From Oscillatoria sp. FACHB-1406 (GTDB lineage Bacteria > Cyanobacteriota > Cyanobacteriia > Cyanobacteriales > Spirulinaceae), in assembly GCF_014698145.1 (NCBI RefSeq), contig NZ_JACJSM010000024.1, positions 27,238 through 91,237 on the forward strand: a stretch of 64,000 bases of DNA. The letters run 5' to 3'. A program made the position numbers and the translations under genes. Under the pieces are notes generated by a model, which was given only the letters and a program-made list of their open reading frames with translations, did not search any database and was not told the DNA's origin. This document shows, one piece after another, positions 1-8,881 of the stretch (positions are counted from its first letter, which is position 1; each line of letters starts with the position of its first letter).

Positions 1-816
1 GACCCGGACGGCGGTCAAAAATTTGCCGACCTTACTAAAAGTATTGCTGGAACGGGACGCACGATTGGGATTTTCTTAGACGACGAATTGATTAGTTCGC
101 CCATCGTGAGTGCCGAATATGCCGCCCAAGGGATTGCAGGCGGTAGAGCTAGCATCAGTGGCAATTTTACCAGCGAGACAGCGCGGGATTTAGCCGTGCA
201 ACTGCGTGGCGGCGCGCTGCCCTTCCCCGTAGCGGTGGTAGAAAACCGCACGGTGGGTGCAACCTTGGGGCGCGATAGTATCAACCGCAGTATTATCGCT
301 GGATTGGCGGGATTAGTCCTGGTTTTTGTCTTTATGGGAGTCTATTACAGGCTGCCGGGATTGATTGCCAACATTGCCCTGGCGATTTATGCGCTGCTGA
401 CTTTAGCGGCTTATTCTTTAATTGGCGTGACGATGACGCTGCCGGGGATTGCTGGATTTATCCTCAGTATCGGGATGGCGGTGGATGCAAACGTGCTGAT
501 TTTCGAGCGCACCCGCGAAGAGTTGCGCGACGGTCAAAAACTGTATCGGGCGGTCGAATCTGGCTTTTACCGCGCGTTTTCGAGCATTTTGGATAGTAAC
601 GTTACGACCTTGATTGCTTGCGCCGCGTTGGGATATTTTGGTTCGGGGCTGGTACGCGGTTTTGCGGTGACGCTGTTTATCGGCGTTCTGATTAGTATGT
701 TTACGGCGCTGACGTGCAGCCGAACGCTTTTATTATTAGTCGTTTTGGGCTTCCCCGGCGTGCGCCAAAAACCGGAATTATTTTGCCCGAATTTACCGGC
801 TTCGGTGAGGTCTTAG
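1..816 (+). CDS. secD: SecD, protein translocase subunit (3' part only)
   Basis: The reading frame is open from the first base, so the gene starts before the window and only about 271 C-terminal residues are seen. SecD works with SecF in the SecDF complex, which uses proton flow to help pull exported proteins through SecYEG. The visible part has the end of the periplasmic P1 region ([11 protein letters not shown], the GGALPFPV stretch) and then the C-terminal transmembrane bundle with the family motif [17 protein letters not shown]. secF follows 50 bp downstream, as expected. The two genes are separated by a short heptamer repeat rather than overlapping. Confidence 0.95.
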   Translation, partial: DPDGGQKFADLTKSIAGTGRTIGIFLDDELISSPIVSAEYAAQGIAGGRASISGNFTSETARDLAVQLRGGALPFPVAVVENRTVGATLGRDSINRSIIAGLAGLVLVFVFMGVYYRLPGLIANIALAIYALLTLAAYSLIGVTMTLPGIAGFILSIGMAVDANVLIFERTREELRDGQKLYRAVESGFYRAFSSILDSNVTTLIACAALGYFGSGLVRGFAVTLFIGVLISMFTALTCSRTLLLLVVLGFPGVRQKPELFCPNLPASVRS

Positions 817-826
817 GGAGGCTGAA

Positions 827-859
827 TAATTCGTAATTCGTAATTCGTAATTCGTAATT
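827..859. repeat. Heptanucleotide tandem repeat (AATTCGT), secD-secF gap
   Basis: About four and a half copies of AATTCGT in direct tandem fill the gap between secD and secF. This is the STRR type known from filamentous cyanobacteria. The same heptamer recurs at about 24.4 kb and 25.7 kb in this window. Confidence 0.9.
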
Positions 860-866
860 GATTGAG

Positions 867-1844
867 ATGAGACTTAATGTTATTAAACTGCAACGTTTAT
901 GGTGGACGGTTTCGATTGTTGCCACCATCGCCGGTTTTGCAGCAATGGCGATTTCTTATACGCGGTTTAATGCGCCGCTGCGTCCGGGTTTAGATTTTAT
1001 CGGCGGTACTAGACTGCAACTGGCGCTCGATTGCTCGGTGGCGGGACAGTGCGACAAACCGATTGAGGTGGCGCGAGTACGAGATGTTTTAGCCCAGCAA
1101 GGGCTGGAAGGAAGCACAATTCAAGTTATCGACGGGAATACTCTTTCCGTGCGCACTAAGGAGTTAAAACCCGAACAGCGTAACGAGTTACAAAATGCTC
1201 TCAGTAAGGAGATCGGGCGCTTCGACCCGAAAACCGTTCAAATCGATACGGTGGGGCCGACGGTGGGGCGCGAATTGTTTTCGGCGGGGTTGTTGGCGTT
1301 GGTGATTTCTTTTGTTGGGATTGCGGTTTATTTGAGCTTTCGCTTTAAGCTCGATTATGCAATCTTGGCAATTGTGGCGCTGTTCCATGACGTAATGATA
1401 ACGGCGGGATTTTTTGCTTTTCTCGGGTTAACGCCGTTTGCAGTAGAGGCGGATAGTTTGTTTTTGGTGGCGCTGTTAACGATTACGGGGTTTTCGGTAA
1501 ATGATACGGTGGTCATTTACGATCGCGTGCGAGAATTAATCGCAGAGCGCGGCGGTAAAGATTCGATCCAAAATATCGTTGACGATGCGGTGAATCAGAC
1601 CTTAACGCGATCGATTAATACCAGTTTGACGACGACGCTACCGTTAATTGCGATCTTTTTCTTCGGCGGCGAAACTTTGAAGTATTTTGCACTGGCGTTA
1701 ATTATTGGCTTTATTTCGGGTGCGTATTCCAGTATTTTCATTGCCAGTACAACGCTGGCTTGGTGGCGCAGTCGTAAGGGGGAAACGCTTGCAGTAGCAA
1801 CACCTCAAGATACTCGCCCTGCCAATTCCATCGATAAAATCTAA
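867..1844 (+). CDS. secF: SecF, protein translocase subunit
   Basis: SecF pairs with SecD in the inner or thylakoid membrane to drive late steps of Sec export. The 325-residue protein has one N-terminal transmembrane helix, the motif [14 protein letters not shown], a periplasmic loop and a C-terminal bundle with [16 protein letters not shown], the SecF counterpart of the SecD signature. A TTG codon nine bases upstream is in frame but lies in repeat DNA, so the ATG at 867 is preferred. The length is normal for the family. Confidence 0.95.
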   Translation: MRLNVIKLQRLWWTVSIVATIAGFAAMAISYTRFNAPLRPGLDFIGGTRLQLALDCSVAGQCDKPIEVARVRDVLAQQGLEGSTIQVIDGNTLSVRTKELKPEQRNELQNALSKEIGRFDPKTVQIDTVGPTVGRELFSAGLLALVISFVGIAVYLSFRFKLDYAILAIVALFHDVMITAGFFAFLGLTPFAVEADSLFLVALLTITGFSVNDTVVIYDRVRELIAERGGKDSIQNIVDDAVNQTLTRSINTSLTTTLPLIAIFFFGGETLKYFALALIIGFISGAYSSIFIASTTLAWWRSRKGETLAVATPQDTRPANSIDKI

Positions 1845-1870
1845 GTGCTGTGTAACCCAACCCAAATTTT

Positions 1871-2272
1871 ATGAACGATCGTTCCACTGCACCCGTAGAT
1901 CGCGATCGCGACCTCGAACGACAAGTCCAGAAACTTTACCAGTTTTCGCTGCGTCGCCGGTGGTTATTTGTCGGTTTCTGCTGGTTGATTCTTGCCCCAT
2001 TAAGTCTTTGGGCGCTGCGCGATCGCATTTCTTTAGGGTTGGATTATTTGACTTGGGCGCTCGTCCGCACGACTCTTATTTTTGACCCCATTCCGAGTCT
2101 GGCTTTGGGGTTTTGTATTGCCATTCTCGCGGCTGTTCTGTTCGCGCAAACTTACCGTCACCTTTTTGGGTTTTCTCCTCAATATCGACAGCAGTTAGAG
2201 CGCCAGGTCATGCGGATTCGAGCAACGGGACAAAATCATCCGCTTTGGAAGTCGATCGTGAATAATGAATAA
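1871..2272 (+). CDS. Small membrane protein downstream of secF, function unknown
   Basis: A 133-residue protein with a charged N-terminus rich in Arg and Asp (residues 1-30), two hydrophobic segments (about 33-50 and 75-92) and a basic tail. It begins 26 bp after secF on the same strand and is probably co-transcribed. I do not recognise a named family. A role in export or membrane biogenesis is only suggested by position. Confidence 0.75.
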   Translation: MNDRSTAPVDRDRDLERQVQKLYQFSLRRRWLFVGFCWLILAPLSLWALRDRISLGLDYLTWALVRTTLIFDPIPSLALGFCIAILAAVLFAQTYRHLFGFSPQYRQQLERQVMRIRATGQNHPLWKSIVNNE

Positions 2273-2371
2273 TGGATAGGGATTAGCGCCAGATAGTTTT
2301 TCGAGCGGTGCTTTCTCAACTTAAAAGTTATTGTATCAACCATTATCCATTGTCAATTATCAATTAAATCT

Positions 2372-2545
2372 ATGTATTTTTCAAGGGAATTTGTCGAGCA
2401 ACTCAGACAATATTTAACGACAAAAAGCGCTACGGGCGATGAAGAAGCGCGCGCTTTATTGGCAAAACTAGAACAACTCGAGCGGGAAGGCACTGCAACG
2501 CAGAGCTTTTTTGTACCGCCGCCGGGACAAGGATTGGGGTGTTGA
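2372..2545 (+). CDS. Small hypothetical protein (57 aa)
   Basis: An open frame of 57 codons starting with ATG. It encodes an acidic helical stretch (TGDEEARALLAKLEQLERE) followed by a proline-rich end, FVPPPGQGLGC. Codon use and HIP1-free composition look like the neighbouring genes, and a strong hairpin follows the stop. It is too short to assign by eye and could be fortuitous. The well-formed C-terminus and the downstream terminator favour a real gene. Confidence 0.5.
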   Translation: MYFSREFVEQLRQYLTTKSATGDEEARALLAKLEQLEREGTATQSFFVPPPGQGLGC

Positions 2546-2564
2546 GGGGTTGAAGCAGAAATAA

Positions 2565-2590
2565 CGAGCGCGCATATATATGCGCGCTCG
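2565..2590. repeat. 26-bp perfect palindrome after the small ORF
   Basis: The sequence CGAGCGCGCATAT followed by its exact reverse complement makes a perfect palindrome just after the stop of the 57-codon ORF. It could form a strong stem and act with the next hairpin in 3' end formation. Confidence 0.7.
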
Positions 2591-2607
2591 CTAAGCAATC
2601 TTTCTTA

Positions 2608-2640
2608 AAAACTAGAATATTGGTACGGTATTCTAGTTTT
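2608..2640. terminator. Bidirectional terminator between convergent genes
   Basis: A perfect 12-bp stem (AAAACTAGAATA / TATTCTAGTTTT) with a 9-base loop. The A-run on one side and T-run on the other give a rho-independent shape on both strands. It lies between the plus-strand small ORF and the stop codon of the minus-strand gene at 2641. Confidence 0.8.
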
Positions 2641-2874
2641 CTACCGCTCTTTAACTCTGTAACCAGGGATCGAAATTTTGCTCAGATCGACTGAACGAAG
2701 ACGTTTCGCAAATTCTTCCTTAGTGACAAACTTCTTTTCTGTAAAGCCACTATTGCGACTTCCAGTAAAAGGAGCGATCGTTCTCGAAGTTTGAATTTTT
2801 CTCAAAGTATCATCAATCTTCGGTTTCTGATGGAAAATATTCTGCATCGTTATCATCGTTTGTTGATTTTTCAT
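2641..2874 (-). CDS. Small basic protein overlapping the ClpP-fold protease gene
   Basis: A 77-residue, mostly basic protein with no recognised domain. Its C-terminal half reads TKEEFAKRLRSVDLSKISIPGYRVKER. The start is set at the ATG whose upstream bases contain GGAG six bases away. This start lies 62 bases inside the upstream protease gene in another frame, so the two are probably translationally coupled. It may be a partner or regulator of that protease, which is inference from the overlap. Confidence 0.6.
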   Translation of the reverse strand: MKNQQTMITMQNIFHQKPKIDDTLRKIQTSRTIAPFTGSRNSGFTEKKFVTKEEFAKRLRSVDLSKISIPGYRVKER

Positions 2875-3754
2875 CGTTATCTCCATCTTGAATATTGTTC
2901 AGTTGGGTCTCTTGCACAATATCTTCTATGAATTCATCAAGAGAAAATATTAAAGGTTCAGAAGTAGGCGATCTAACGCATTGTTCTAGAATTTGCTCTA
3001 AAATTAATTCCTCATTACTAGGTTCGCGAACTGAAGGAAAAAGTCCTTTTGCTTCTTGACGATCGATGACAAAGCTGTGAGAAGGATATCCATCAACGAG
3101 CTTTTTTATCTTACCTCCTAAACTAGGGTTAAGGCGAATACCATACTCGTAAGCGACTTCCATAGACCTTGAAAGCTCGCCCAATCTTAAGGGATCGATT
3201 TGTCCAGCTATTGGAGTCAACAAACCGACTGCCATCGAACTTGCAATATCGGCTGCTAGTTTAATATTAACGACACCTTCCGAGCGATAAACAGTTTCAA
3301 TAAAACAAACTTCAAAAGCTTTAAAAACTTCATCTCTCAGAACATCTAAAGCTTTCTGTAAATCTAGACCGGACGAACGTCTGAAATCATTTTCTTTAAG
3401 AACCTGAACGTCTAGAGGGCCGAGTTCAGCTAAGTCTGATATTACTATCTCGTCCGCTCCAATCGCAATTAAAGTGCCAGCACTTTTGCAATATCCAAAG
3501 ACAAATAGCGTAAACGTCTTATACGCTTGCTTCAAGAATCGGGTGATTCTGTAAGCAGCATCAGGATCGCCGCCATAAGTTGCCAGAACTAAAACTGCAT
3601 TTTCCCTTTTATGCGATACGCTCCTAACAACCTCTACAAATAGGTCGGCATTTTCTTGACTGATATCCGCGCTATAAAGAAAGAGATTGGCATCAAGAGG
3701 CTCTGATATATTTTTGATACACGCTTGTACATTCTCCGGTATGTATGTACTCAT
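2813..3754 (-). CDS. ClpP-fold serine protease, SDH-proteinase type
   Basis: A 313-residue soluble protein of the ClpP/SppA crotonase-like fold, closest in appearance to the serine-dehydrogenase-proteinase (SDH_sah) family. Visible motifs are ATYGGDPDAAYRI (oxyanion strand region) and GYCKSAGTLIAIGADEI, where the serine of KSAG sits at the expected nucleophile position. AELGPLDVQ follows, as in SppA-like enzymes. The C-terminal 50 residues are very acidic and probably disordered. No signal peptide is seen, so it should act in the cytoplasm. The substrate is unknown. Confidence 0.75.
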   Translation of the reverse strand: MSTYIPENVQACIKNISEPLDANLFLYSADISQENADLFVEVVRSVSHKRENAVLVLATYGGDPDAAYRITRFLKQAYKTFTLFVFGYCKSAGTLIAIGADEIVISDLAELGPLDVQVLKENDFRRSSGLDLQKALDVLRDEVFKAFEVCFIETVYRSEGVVNIKLAADIASSMAVGLLTPIAGQIDPLRLGELSRSMEVAYEYGIRLNPSLGGKIKKLVDGYPSHSFVIDRQEAKGLFPSVREPSNEELILEQILEQCVRSPTSEPLIFSLDEFIEDIVQETQLNNIQDGDNDEKSTNDDNDAEYFPSETED

Positions 3755-3926
3755 GAACTCCGCCTAGTATTGCTTCTATGATAAGCGATCGCACCCCACA
3801 GCCACCCAGCGAAAACCTCGTAAACGCAAAGAACTGTTAAGATTGAGAGAAAGCAAGCGGCTCTCGAGCTTCCCTCGAGACTGTGAAATGTCCGCCAAGT
3901 CACTGCGTTAATTATTCCCTGGCACT

Positions 3927-4490
3927 ATGACGACCTTAGTCGCGCCCGAAAAGAAAAAGCTAGAAAACCCCCCCCTAGAACTCCATTATCTCGGCGATCG
4001 CGTCCTGCGTTCCCCAGCTAAACGCATTGCCAAGGTCGATGACAGCGTGCGCCAACTGGCCCGAAAAATGCTGGAAACCATGTACAGTAAAGACGGTATT
4101 GGTTTAGCCGCCCCCCAAGTCGCCGCCAACAAGCAATTAATCGTCATCGACTGCGAACCGGATAACCCCGCCAATCAACCTTTAATCTTAATCAACCCGG
4201 AAATTAAAGGCGCGAGCAAAGAGTTGTGTACCGCCCAAGAAGGCTGCTTGAGCATCCCCAACGTCTATCTCGATGTGGTGCGCCCCACCGCAATTGAAGT
4301 CGCGTTTAAGGACGAAAGCGGTCGTCCCCGGCGCATCAAAACCGATGGACTCCTCGCCCGCGCGATTCAGCACGAAATGGATCACTTGCACGGCGTTCTG
4401 TTTGTCGATCGCGTCACCAACAGCTTAGCCTTAACCGAAGAGTTGAAAAAGTACAACTTTTCCGTTAGCGCCGTCAAACCCATCGCATAG
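3927..4490 (+). CDS. def: Peptide deformylase
   Basis: Removes the formyl group from the N-terminal methionine of new proteins. All three signature motifs are present: GIGLAAPQ (57-64), EGCLSIP (105-111, with the metal-binding Cys) and HEMDH (149-153, two metal-binding His and the catalytic Glu). At 187 residues it is normal for the bacterial type I group. It heads a short plus-strand run with a small membrane protein and an FHA-PrsW gene. Confidence 0.97.
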   Translation: MTTLVAPEKKKLENPPLELHYLGDRVLRSPAKRIAKVDDSVRQLARKMLETMYSKDGIGLAAPQVAANKQLIVIDCEPDNPANQPLILINPEIKGASKELCTAQEGCLSIPNVYLDVVRPTAIEVAFKDESGRPRRIKTDGLLARAIQHEMDHLHGVLFVDRVTNSLALTEELKKYNFSVSAVKPIA

Positions 4491-4505
4491 GAGATTGCAG
4501 TCATT

Positions 4506-4706
4506 ATGGGCATGACACCCAAAAGTGGTGTATTTTTAATGGGGTCTTGCGTTGCCGCGATCGCGGCAGTCGGCTCGGTCTTTGAACTCGGTTACGGCCA
4601 CCCCACCTACGGCACTTCAACCACCGCAGCCATTCTCATCGCCAGCATTCCCATCAGCGCCCTCTTATTTTGGGCCGCCGTTCGGGATACCAAAGCCAAT
4701 CAATAA
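4506..4706 (+). CDS. Small two-helix membrane protein
   Basis: A 66-residue protein with two hydrophobic segments (about 9-27 and 39-58) and a short charged tail. It begins 15 bp after def and ends 12 bp before the next gene, so the three are probably one transcript. No named family is recognised. An alternative start lies two codons downstream. Confidence 0.7.
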   Translation: MGMTPKSGVFLMGSCVAAIAAVGSVFELGYGHPTYGTSTTAAILIASIPISALLFWAAVRDTKANQ

Positions 4707-4718
4707 GTCCTCAGAAGA

Positions 4719-6002
4719 ATGAGCAGCTTAAGGAAGGCATCTCTGCGGCAGCTAGCAATCGGGGGGGGAAGTGTGCCGCTTCTCCCCCCTTATCGCTTGC
4801 CGGAAACGCGAGAAGTCATCCTCGGACGCGAACCCGTCTGTCATCTCATTCTCGACCCGAAAATTTACACCGGCGTTTCTCGCCGTCACTTAGCTATTCG
4901 CCCTCAGTCCTACGGCTGGGAAGCGTGCGATCTCGGCAGCGCCAACGGCACTTACCTCAACGGTCAGCGCTTGCATCGCTGCCAACCTCTCCAAAACGGC
5001 GATCGCCTCAGCCTGGGTAAAAACGGCCCGGAGTTCATTTTTGAGGTCGAAGATGCTTCAAACACCTCGAATCCCGACTATGTAACCTTTACACAGCTTT
5101 TCCCCATCCTCTCCACCGGCCGCGATTTAATGCAAAAAGCTTTTTTGCTCCCGGCGGGGGTGACGGTGGTATTTGTCGTTCTCATGTTTGCCTCCGTCGG
5201 GCAACCCGTCGCCTTTAACCTGCTATTCGCTGCCTATCTCGCCGGAGCGGCCTATTACTACGTCTATCAACTCTGCGGCAAGGAAAAGCCTTGGTGGGTT
5301 TTAATGGCTGTCGGATGGGCAACGGCAGGAATTGTTGTCAGTCCGCTCCTGATCGTGTTTGCCCAAATTTTCCGAGTCCTCTTACCCGGAGAACTGCCCG
5401 TACCGGGAGAAAAAATAGCCTTTCCCGCTTTGCTGGTGCGGATGTTTTTTGGGGCGGGCCTGATGGAAGAGTTGCTCAAAGCCCTACCCGTTCTCTTTGC
5501 CTTTGGACTGGGACAATTGCTCAAGGGTTCCTCGCGGCTGCGCGAACGCTTTGGGGTGATGGAACCCCTAGATGGCATTCTTTTGGGGGCGGCTTCTGCG
5601 GTGGGTTTTACCTTGATTGAAACCTTGGGGCAGTATATCCCGACAATTATTCAAAATACGAGGTTGCAATCCGGGGAAGGGTTGGGGCAGTTGTTGGGGC
5701 TGCAATTGCTGATTCCGCGCATTTTGGGGTCGGTTGCCGGTCATATGGCTTATAGCGGCTATTTCGGTTATTTCATCGGACTGAGCGCGCTCAAGGCGAG
5801 CAAGCGCACCCAGATTTTATTGGTGGGATATCTGACGGCTTCTTTTCTTCATGCGTTGTGGAATGCGAGCGGTTATTACAACAGTTTGTTGTTAGCGCTG
5901 GTGGGCGTAATGTCCTATGCGTTTTTGGCGGCGGCTATTCTGAAGGCGAGGATTTTATCGCCAACGCGATCGCAAAATTTTGCCACTCGTTTTTCTAAGT
6001 AA
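4719..6002 (+). CDS. FHA domain fused to a PrsW-type intramembrane protease
   Basis: A 427-residue protein. Residues about 30-105 form a forkhead-associated domain (GREPVCHLILD, SRRHLAI, SANGTYLNG), which reads phosphothreonine. A multi-helix membrane region follows with PrsW-like motifs: MEELLKA (acidic pair near 250), a membrane-embedded Glu in LIETLGQY near 300, GHMAYSGYFGY and HALWN near 378. PrsW proteases cleave membrane anti-sigma factors. The fusion suggests that proteolysis is gated by a phosphoprotein. The target is not visible in this window. Confidence 0.85.
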   Translation: MSSLRKASLRQLAIGGGSVPLLPPYRLPETREVILGREPVCHLILDPKIYTGVSRRHLAIRPQSYGWEACDLGSANGTYLNGQRLHRCQPLQNGDRLSLGKNGPEFIFEVEDASNTSNPDYVTFTQLFPILSTGRDLMQKAFLLPAGVTVVFVVLMFASVGQPVAFNLLFAAYLAGAAYYYVYQLCGKEKPWWVLMAVGWATAGIVVSPLLIVFAQIFRVLLPGELPVPGEKIAFPALLVRMFFGAGLMEELLKALPVLFAFGLGQLLKGSSRLRERFGVMEPLDGILLGAASAVGFTLIETLGQYIPTIIQNTRLQSGEGLGQLLGLQLLIPRILGSVAGHMAYSGYFGYFIGLSALKASKRTQILLVGYLTASFLHALWNASGYYNSLLLALVGVMSYAFLAAAILKARILSPTRSQNFATRFSK

Positions 6003-6234
6003 TAATTCCGCTTCTGTCGCCGACGATAAGTGGCGAGTTATTCGAGATAGAGAAATTCCTATAACGATGCTACCTTTGTCGAAATTCAAGCTTTTATAAT
6101 TAAGTTTTTTTAAGTAAAGAATTGTATAGCGCTCGTTTTCGAGCAATGCCCCTTAAGGAGCGTAAGATTGAAGATAATGATGGTAGCCTACGAATTTGGC
6201 TCGGATCGATCGTGTAAGGAGAAAACCCGCGTCG

Positions 6235-8292
6235 ATGAGTATTTCAACTTCTGTACTTACAGAGTTGCTGCGATTCTTTCCCGATTTGCGACCTCAACTG
6301 TACTTCAAATCTTCCTTAATCGCGCTCTCTCACGCGATGGAAGACCAAGTTTTAGCCGATACGAACGTCCCCCTGATCGTTGCCACCTTTCAACGAGAGC
6401 GTTACTATCGCCAAGAAGCTCATCGCTATCGAAGGATTGCGGAGAAAACGGCTTGGGTGTACGTGCTGAGCGCACCAGAAACCGATTTTCGGAATGACTC
6501 GGGCGTTTACGAATCCGTTGCTTTCGATGTAGCCGATGCTTTAACGCAGGAATGGCATTTGGTTGTTCTGAATTCCCAGTATGCCAATTGTTTGATTTGT
6601 CGGGAGCGAGCGCTCAGTCCGGCGGAAATTGCGGCTTCGCCGGTCGAAAACAGTCGGCGCTTTGAAGGAATTTGGACGTTCGATCGCACCGTCAGTTTAA
6701 AAGCTGCCGAAATTTTACTCGATCGCATCTCGCTCTACCGCCCGGAATTAGCACCCAAACTCCAACAGACGCGCGACATTTTCTTAAGCGCTTCCCCCAG
6801 CCAGAAGATGCGCGATTTACCCCCAGCATCGAGTTCGCCCGCAACCAACCCCGATCCCTTCGTGCAACGCCTCGTCACCTACTTACAAGCGGGTCAGTAC
6901 AAGCTGATGAAAGCATACCGTTCTATTGCTGCCCAAGAGCAAAAAGAACGCCTCATTCATCTGATGACGGTGGCGATTCGCGAATCCCTCGATCCCGAAG
7001 AAGTCCTAGACATCGCTGTCGAGCAGTTGGGGCGAGTTTTAAGCGTTTGCCGCTGCATTATTTATCGCTGTCAGGAAGACTCGCAAACGGTTAAGATCCT
7101 CCATGAATATTTGGGGTCGCAGGCTCCTTCCGCGCGCGGCGAAACTTGGCCCGTGGCGCAAAATCCGCTGTTTCGGGAAGTTTTAGAGCGTCGGGCAACG
7201 GCTTGCGCGAGCGATACCCTAGAAGATCCGCGCCTCGCCAACGCCCCGAAAGCCTCCCTCGAGCCGTTTATCCGGCAATACGGGATTTCTTCTTGGCTGT
7301 GCGTTCCCGTTTTTTATAACAATCGCTTGCAAGGGATGGTGGAATTGCACCACTGCGGAACGACGCGAGAAGAATGGACAAAAGAAGAAATTAGTTTAGT
7401 CGAAGCCATTGCAACGCAAGTCGGCGTGGCTTTGATTCAAGCTGAAGCTTACGCTAACCTAGAAGCGCTCAACGAACAACTCGAATCGTTCGATCGCACT
7501 CGCTCTAATCTGGTTGCGATCGTCGGACACGAATTGCGAACTCCCCTCTCTACCATACAAGTTTGTCTGGAAAGTTTAGCCAGCGAACCCGATATGTCTG
7601 CTGACTTGCAACAAGTTATGCTCCATACCGGCCTTGCCGATGCGGAGCGGATGCGAAAACTCATTCAAGACTTTCTCACCCTCTCCCAATTGGAAAGCGG
7701 GCGCGTCGAATGGAACCCAGAAAACCTCAATATTCAAGAGTGCATTAGTCTCTCTTTAAGCAATACCTTTGCGCGCAAATCAAAACAAGAATTACCCGAA
7801 ATTATTGCCCCCCTCACCAGCAATTTTCCCCTCGTTCGCGCCGATGGCGAGTGGCTGGTGCAAGTCCTCGCAAAATTGCTCGATAATGCTTGTAAGTTTA
7901 CTGATGTTGGCGGGAGAATCGCGATCGAGGCTCGGGTAAATCGCGATCGAATGTTAGAAATTGCCATTTCCGACAATGGGCGCGGTATCGAACCGAGCAG
8001 TCTTGAAACCGTTTTCGATCGCTTTTATCAAGAAGAAGGCGCATTGCAGCGGACTGCGGGCGGGACGGGTTTGGGGTTGGCGATTTGCCGCCAAATTATT
8101 AAGCGTTGGGGAGGCGAAATTTGGGCAGTTTCCGAAGGGAAAGATAAGGGAAGCAAGTTTTATTTTACGGTTCCGCTGGCTGAAGGCGCGATCGAGCCGC
8201 AGAATGGGGCTACAGCGCGCGCGCCCGAAGCGAGTTCCGTGAAACCTTCCGCCAACAGAACCCGCCAAAGAAGGACGAAAAAGCGACAATAA
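6235..8292 (+). CDS. DICT-GAF sensor histidine kinase
   Basis: A 685-residue soluble kinase. Residues 1-185 match the cyanobacterial DICT sensory domain (SISTSVLTELLRFFPDLRPQ at the start). A GAF domain lies at about 240-400. The phosphoacceptor His is near 432 in GHELRTPLS, and the ATPase domain carries DNGRGIEPSS near 580 and a GTGLGLAIC box. The ATG at 6235 is chosen because it gives the typical DICT N-terminus and has GGAG upstream. The more upstream TTG has no support. No response regulator is adjacent, so it is an orphan. Confidence 0.85.
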   Translation: MSISTSVLTELLRFFPDLRPQLYFKSSLIALSHAMEDQVLADTNVPLIVATFQRERYYRQEAHRYRRIAEKTAWVYVLSAPETDFRNDSGVYESVAFDVADALTQEWHLVVLNSQYANCLICRERALSPAEIAASPVENSRRFEGIWTFDRTVSLKAAEILLDRISLYRPELAPKLQQTRDIFLSASPSQKMRDLPPASSSPATNPDPFVQRLVTYLQAGQYKLMKAYRSIAAQEQKERLIHLMTVAIRESLDPEEVLDIAVEQLGRVLSVCRCIIYRCQEDSQTVKILHEYLGSQAPSARGETWPVAQNPLFREVLERRATACASDTLEDPRLANAPKASLEPFIRQYGISSWLCVPVFYNNRLQGMVELHHCGTTREEWTKEEISLVEAIATQVGVALIQAEAYANLEALNEQLESFDRTRSNLVAIVGHELRTPLSTIQVCLESLASEPDMSADLQQVMLHTGLADAERMRKLIQDFLTLSQLESGRVEWNPENLNIQECISLSLSNTFARKSKQELPEIIAPLTSNFPLVRADGEWLVQVLAKLLDNACKFTDVGGRIAIEARVNRDRMLEIAISDNGRGIEPSSLETVFDRFYQEEGALQRTAGGTGLGLAICRQIIKRWGGEIWAVSEGKDKGSKFYFTVPLAEGAIEPQNGATARAPEASSVKPSANRTRQRRTKKRQ

Positions 8293-8350
8293 GAAGTCTC
8301 TTAAAATTCTCTTCAGATCGGGAGATTCAGGAGAATAATTTCGATAGTCG

Positions 8351-8523
8351 AATCAAAAGTAGGGTGTGTTAGCGAAGCGTAACGCACCATTATCTCAGCC
8401 CAAAACCGATCTGTTTCTCAGTTTTTATCGGCTATGTTTTTGTAGATGTTTGGAGTCCAGTCAGAATCAAAAGTAGGGTGTGTTAGCAAAGCGTAACGCA
8501 CCATTATCTCAGCCCAAAACCGA
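8351..8523. repeat. 59-bp direct repeats with GCGTAACGC palindromes
   Basis: Two copies (8351-8409 and 8465-8523) of a 59-bp unit, 114 bp apart and differing at about one base. Each contains an imperfect palindrome around TTAGCGAAGCGTAACGCACC. A third, shorter copy of the palindrome lies near 8731-8762 and another near 27664. The 590-bp gap between the kinase gene and mtnA holds only such repeats and no gene I can support. Confidence 0.8.
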
Positions 8524-8567
8524 GGGGAGTCGATTCTGTCTATGCAACGTCATCTTCAATTGGTATA

Positions 8568-8673
8568 ATACCAATTCTCAGTCCTAATACAATAAATAAA
8601 TTTTATTTGTAGGGGCATTGCACCGCAATGCCCTAATTCTGGGTAACAGTGCAAAATCAATGAGAACGGGTAT
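8568..8673. mobile_element. MITE-like dispersed element with ATACC termini
   Basis: A 106-bp segment with inverted ends: ATACCAATTCTCA on the left, and on the right the complement of ATACCCGTTCTCATTGATTT. An internal palindrome is built on GGGGCATTG. The same ends recur at 12919 and at 43919-44048. It carries no coding capacity. Confidence 0.55.
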
Positions 8674-8881
8674 AATACCAATTTAAAATTGCGTTGCCTA
8701 GAATAAACTTTCCTAAATTATCAGGATAACGGTGTGTTAGCGAAGCGTAACGCACCCTACTTTTCATTCTATGCAGCGACCCATCAATCTGGTATAAGTC
8801 AATTACTCTTTTATTTTGGCGCTATAACAAGCATAAGATTCAATATGAATCTGCGAAAAATGTTACAGCACTATTCTTAAA

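Noticed and set aside
1..816. Truncated secD pseudogene
   Set aside because: The frame is open at the first base of the window. The gene is cut by the window edge, not broken.
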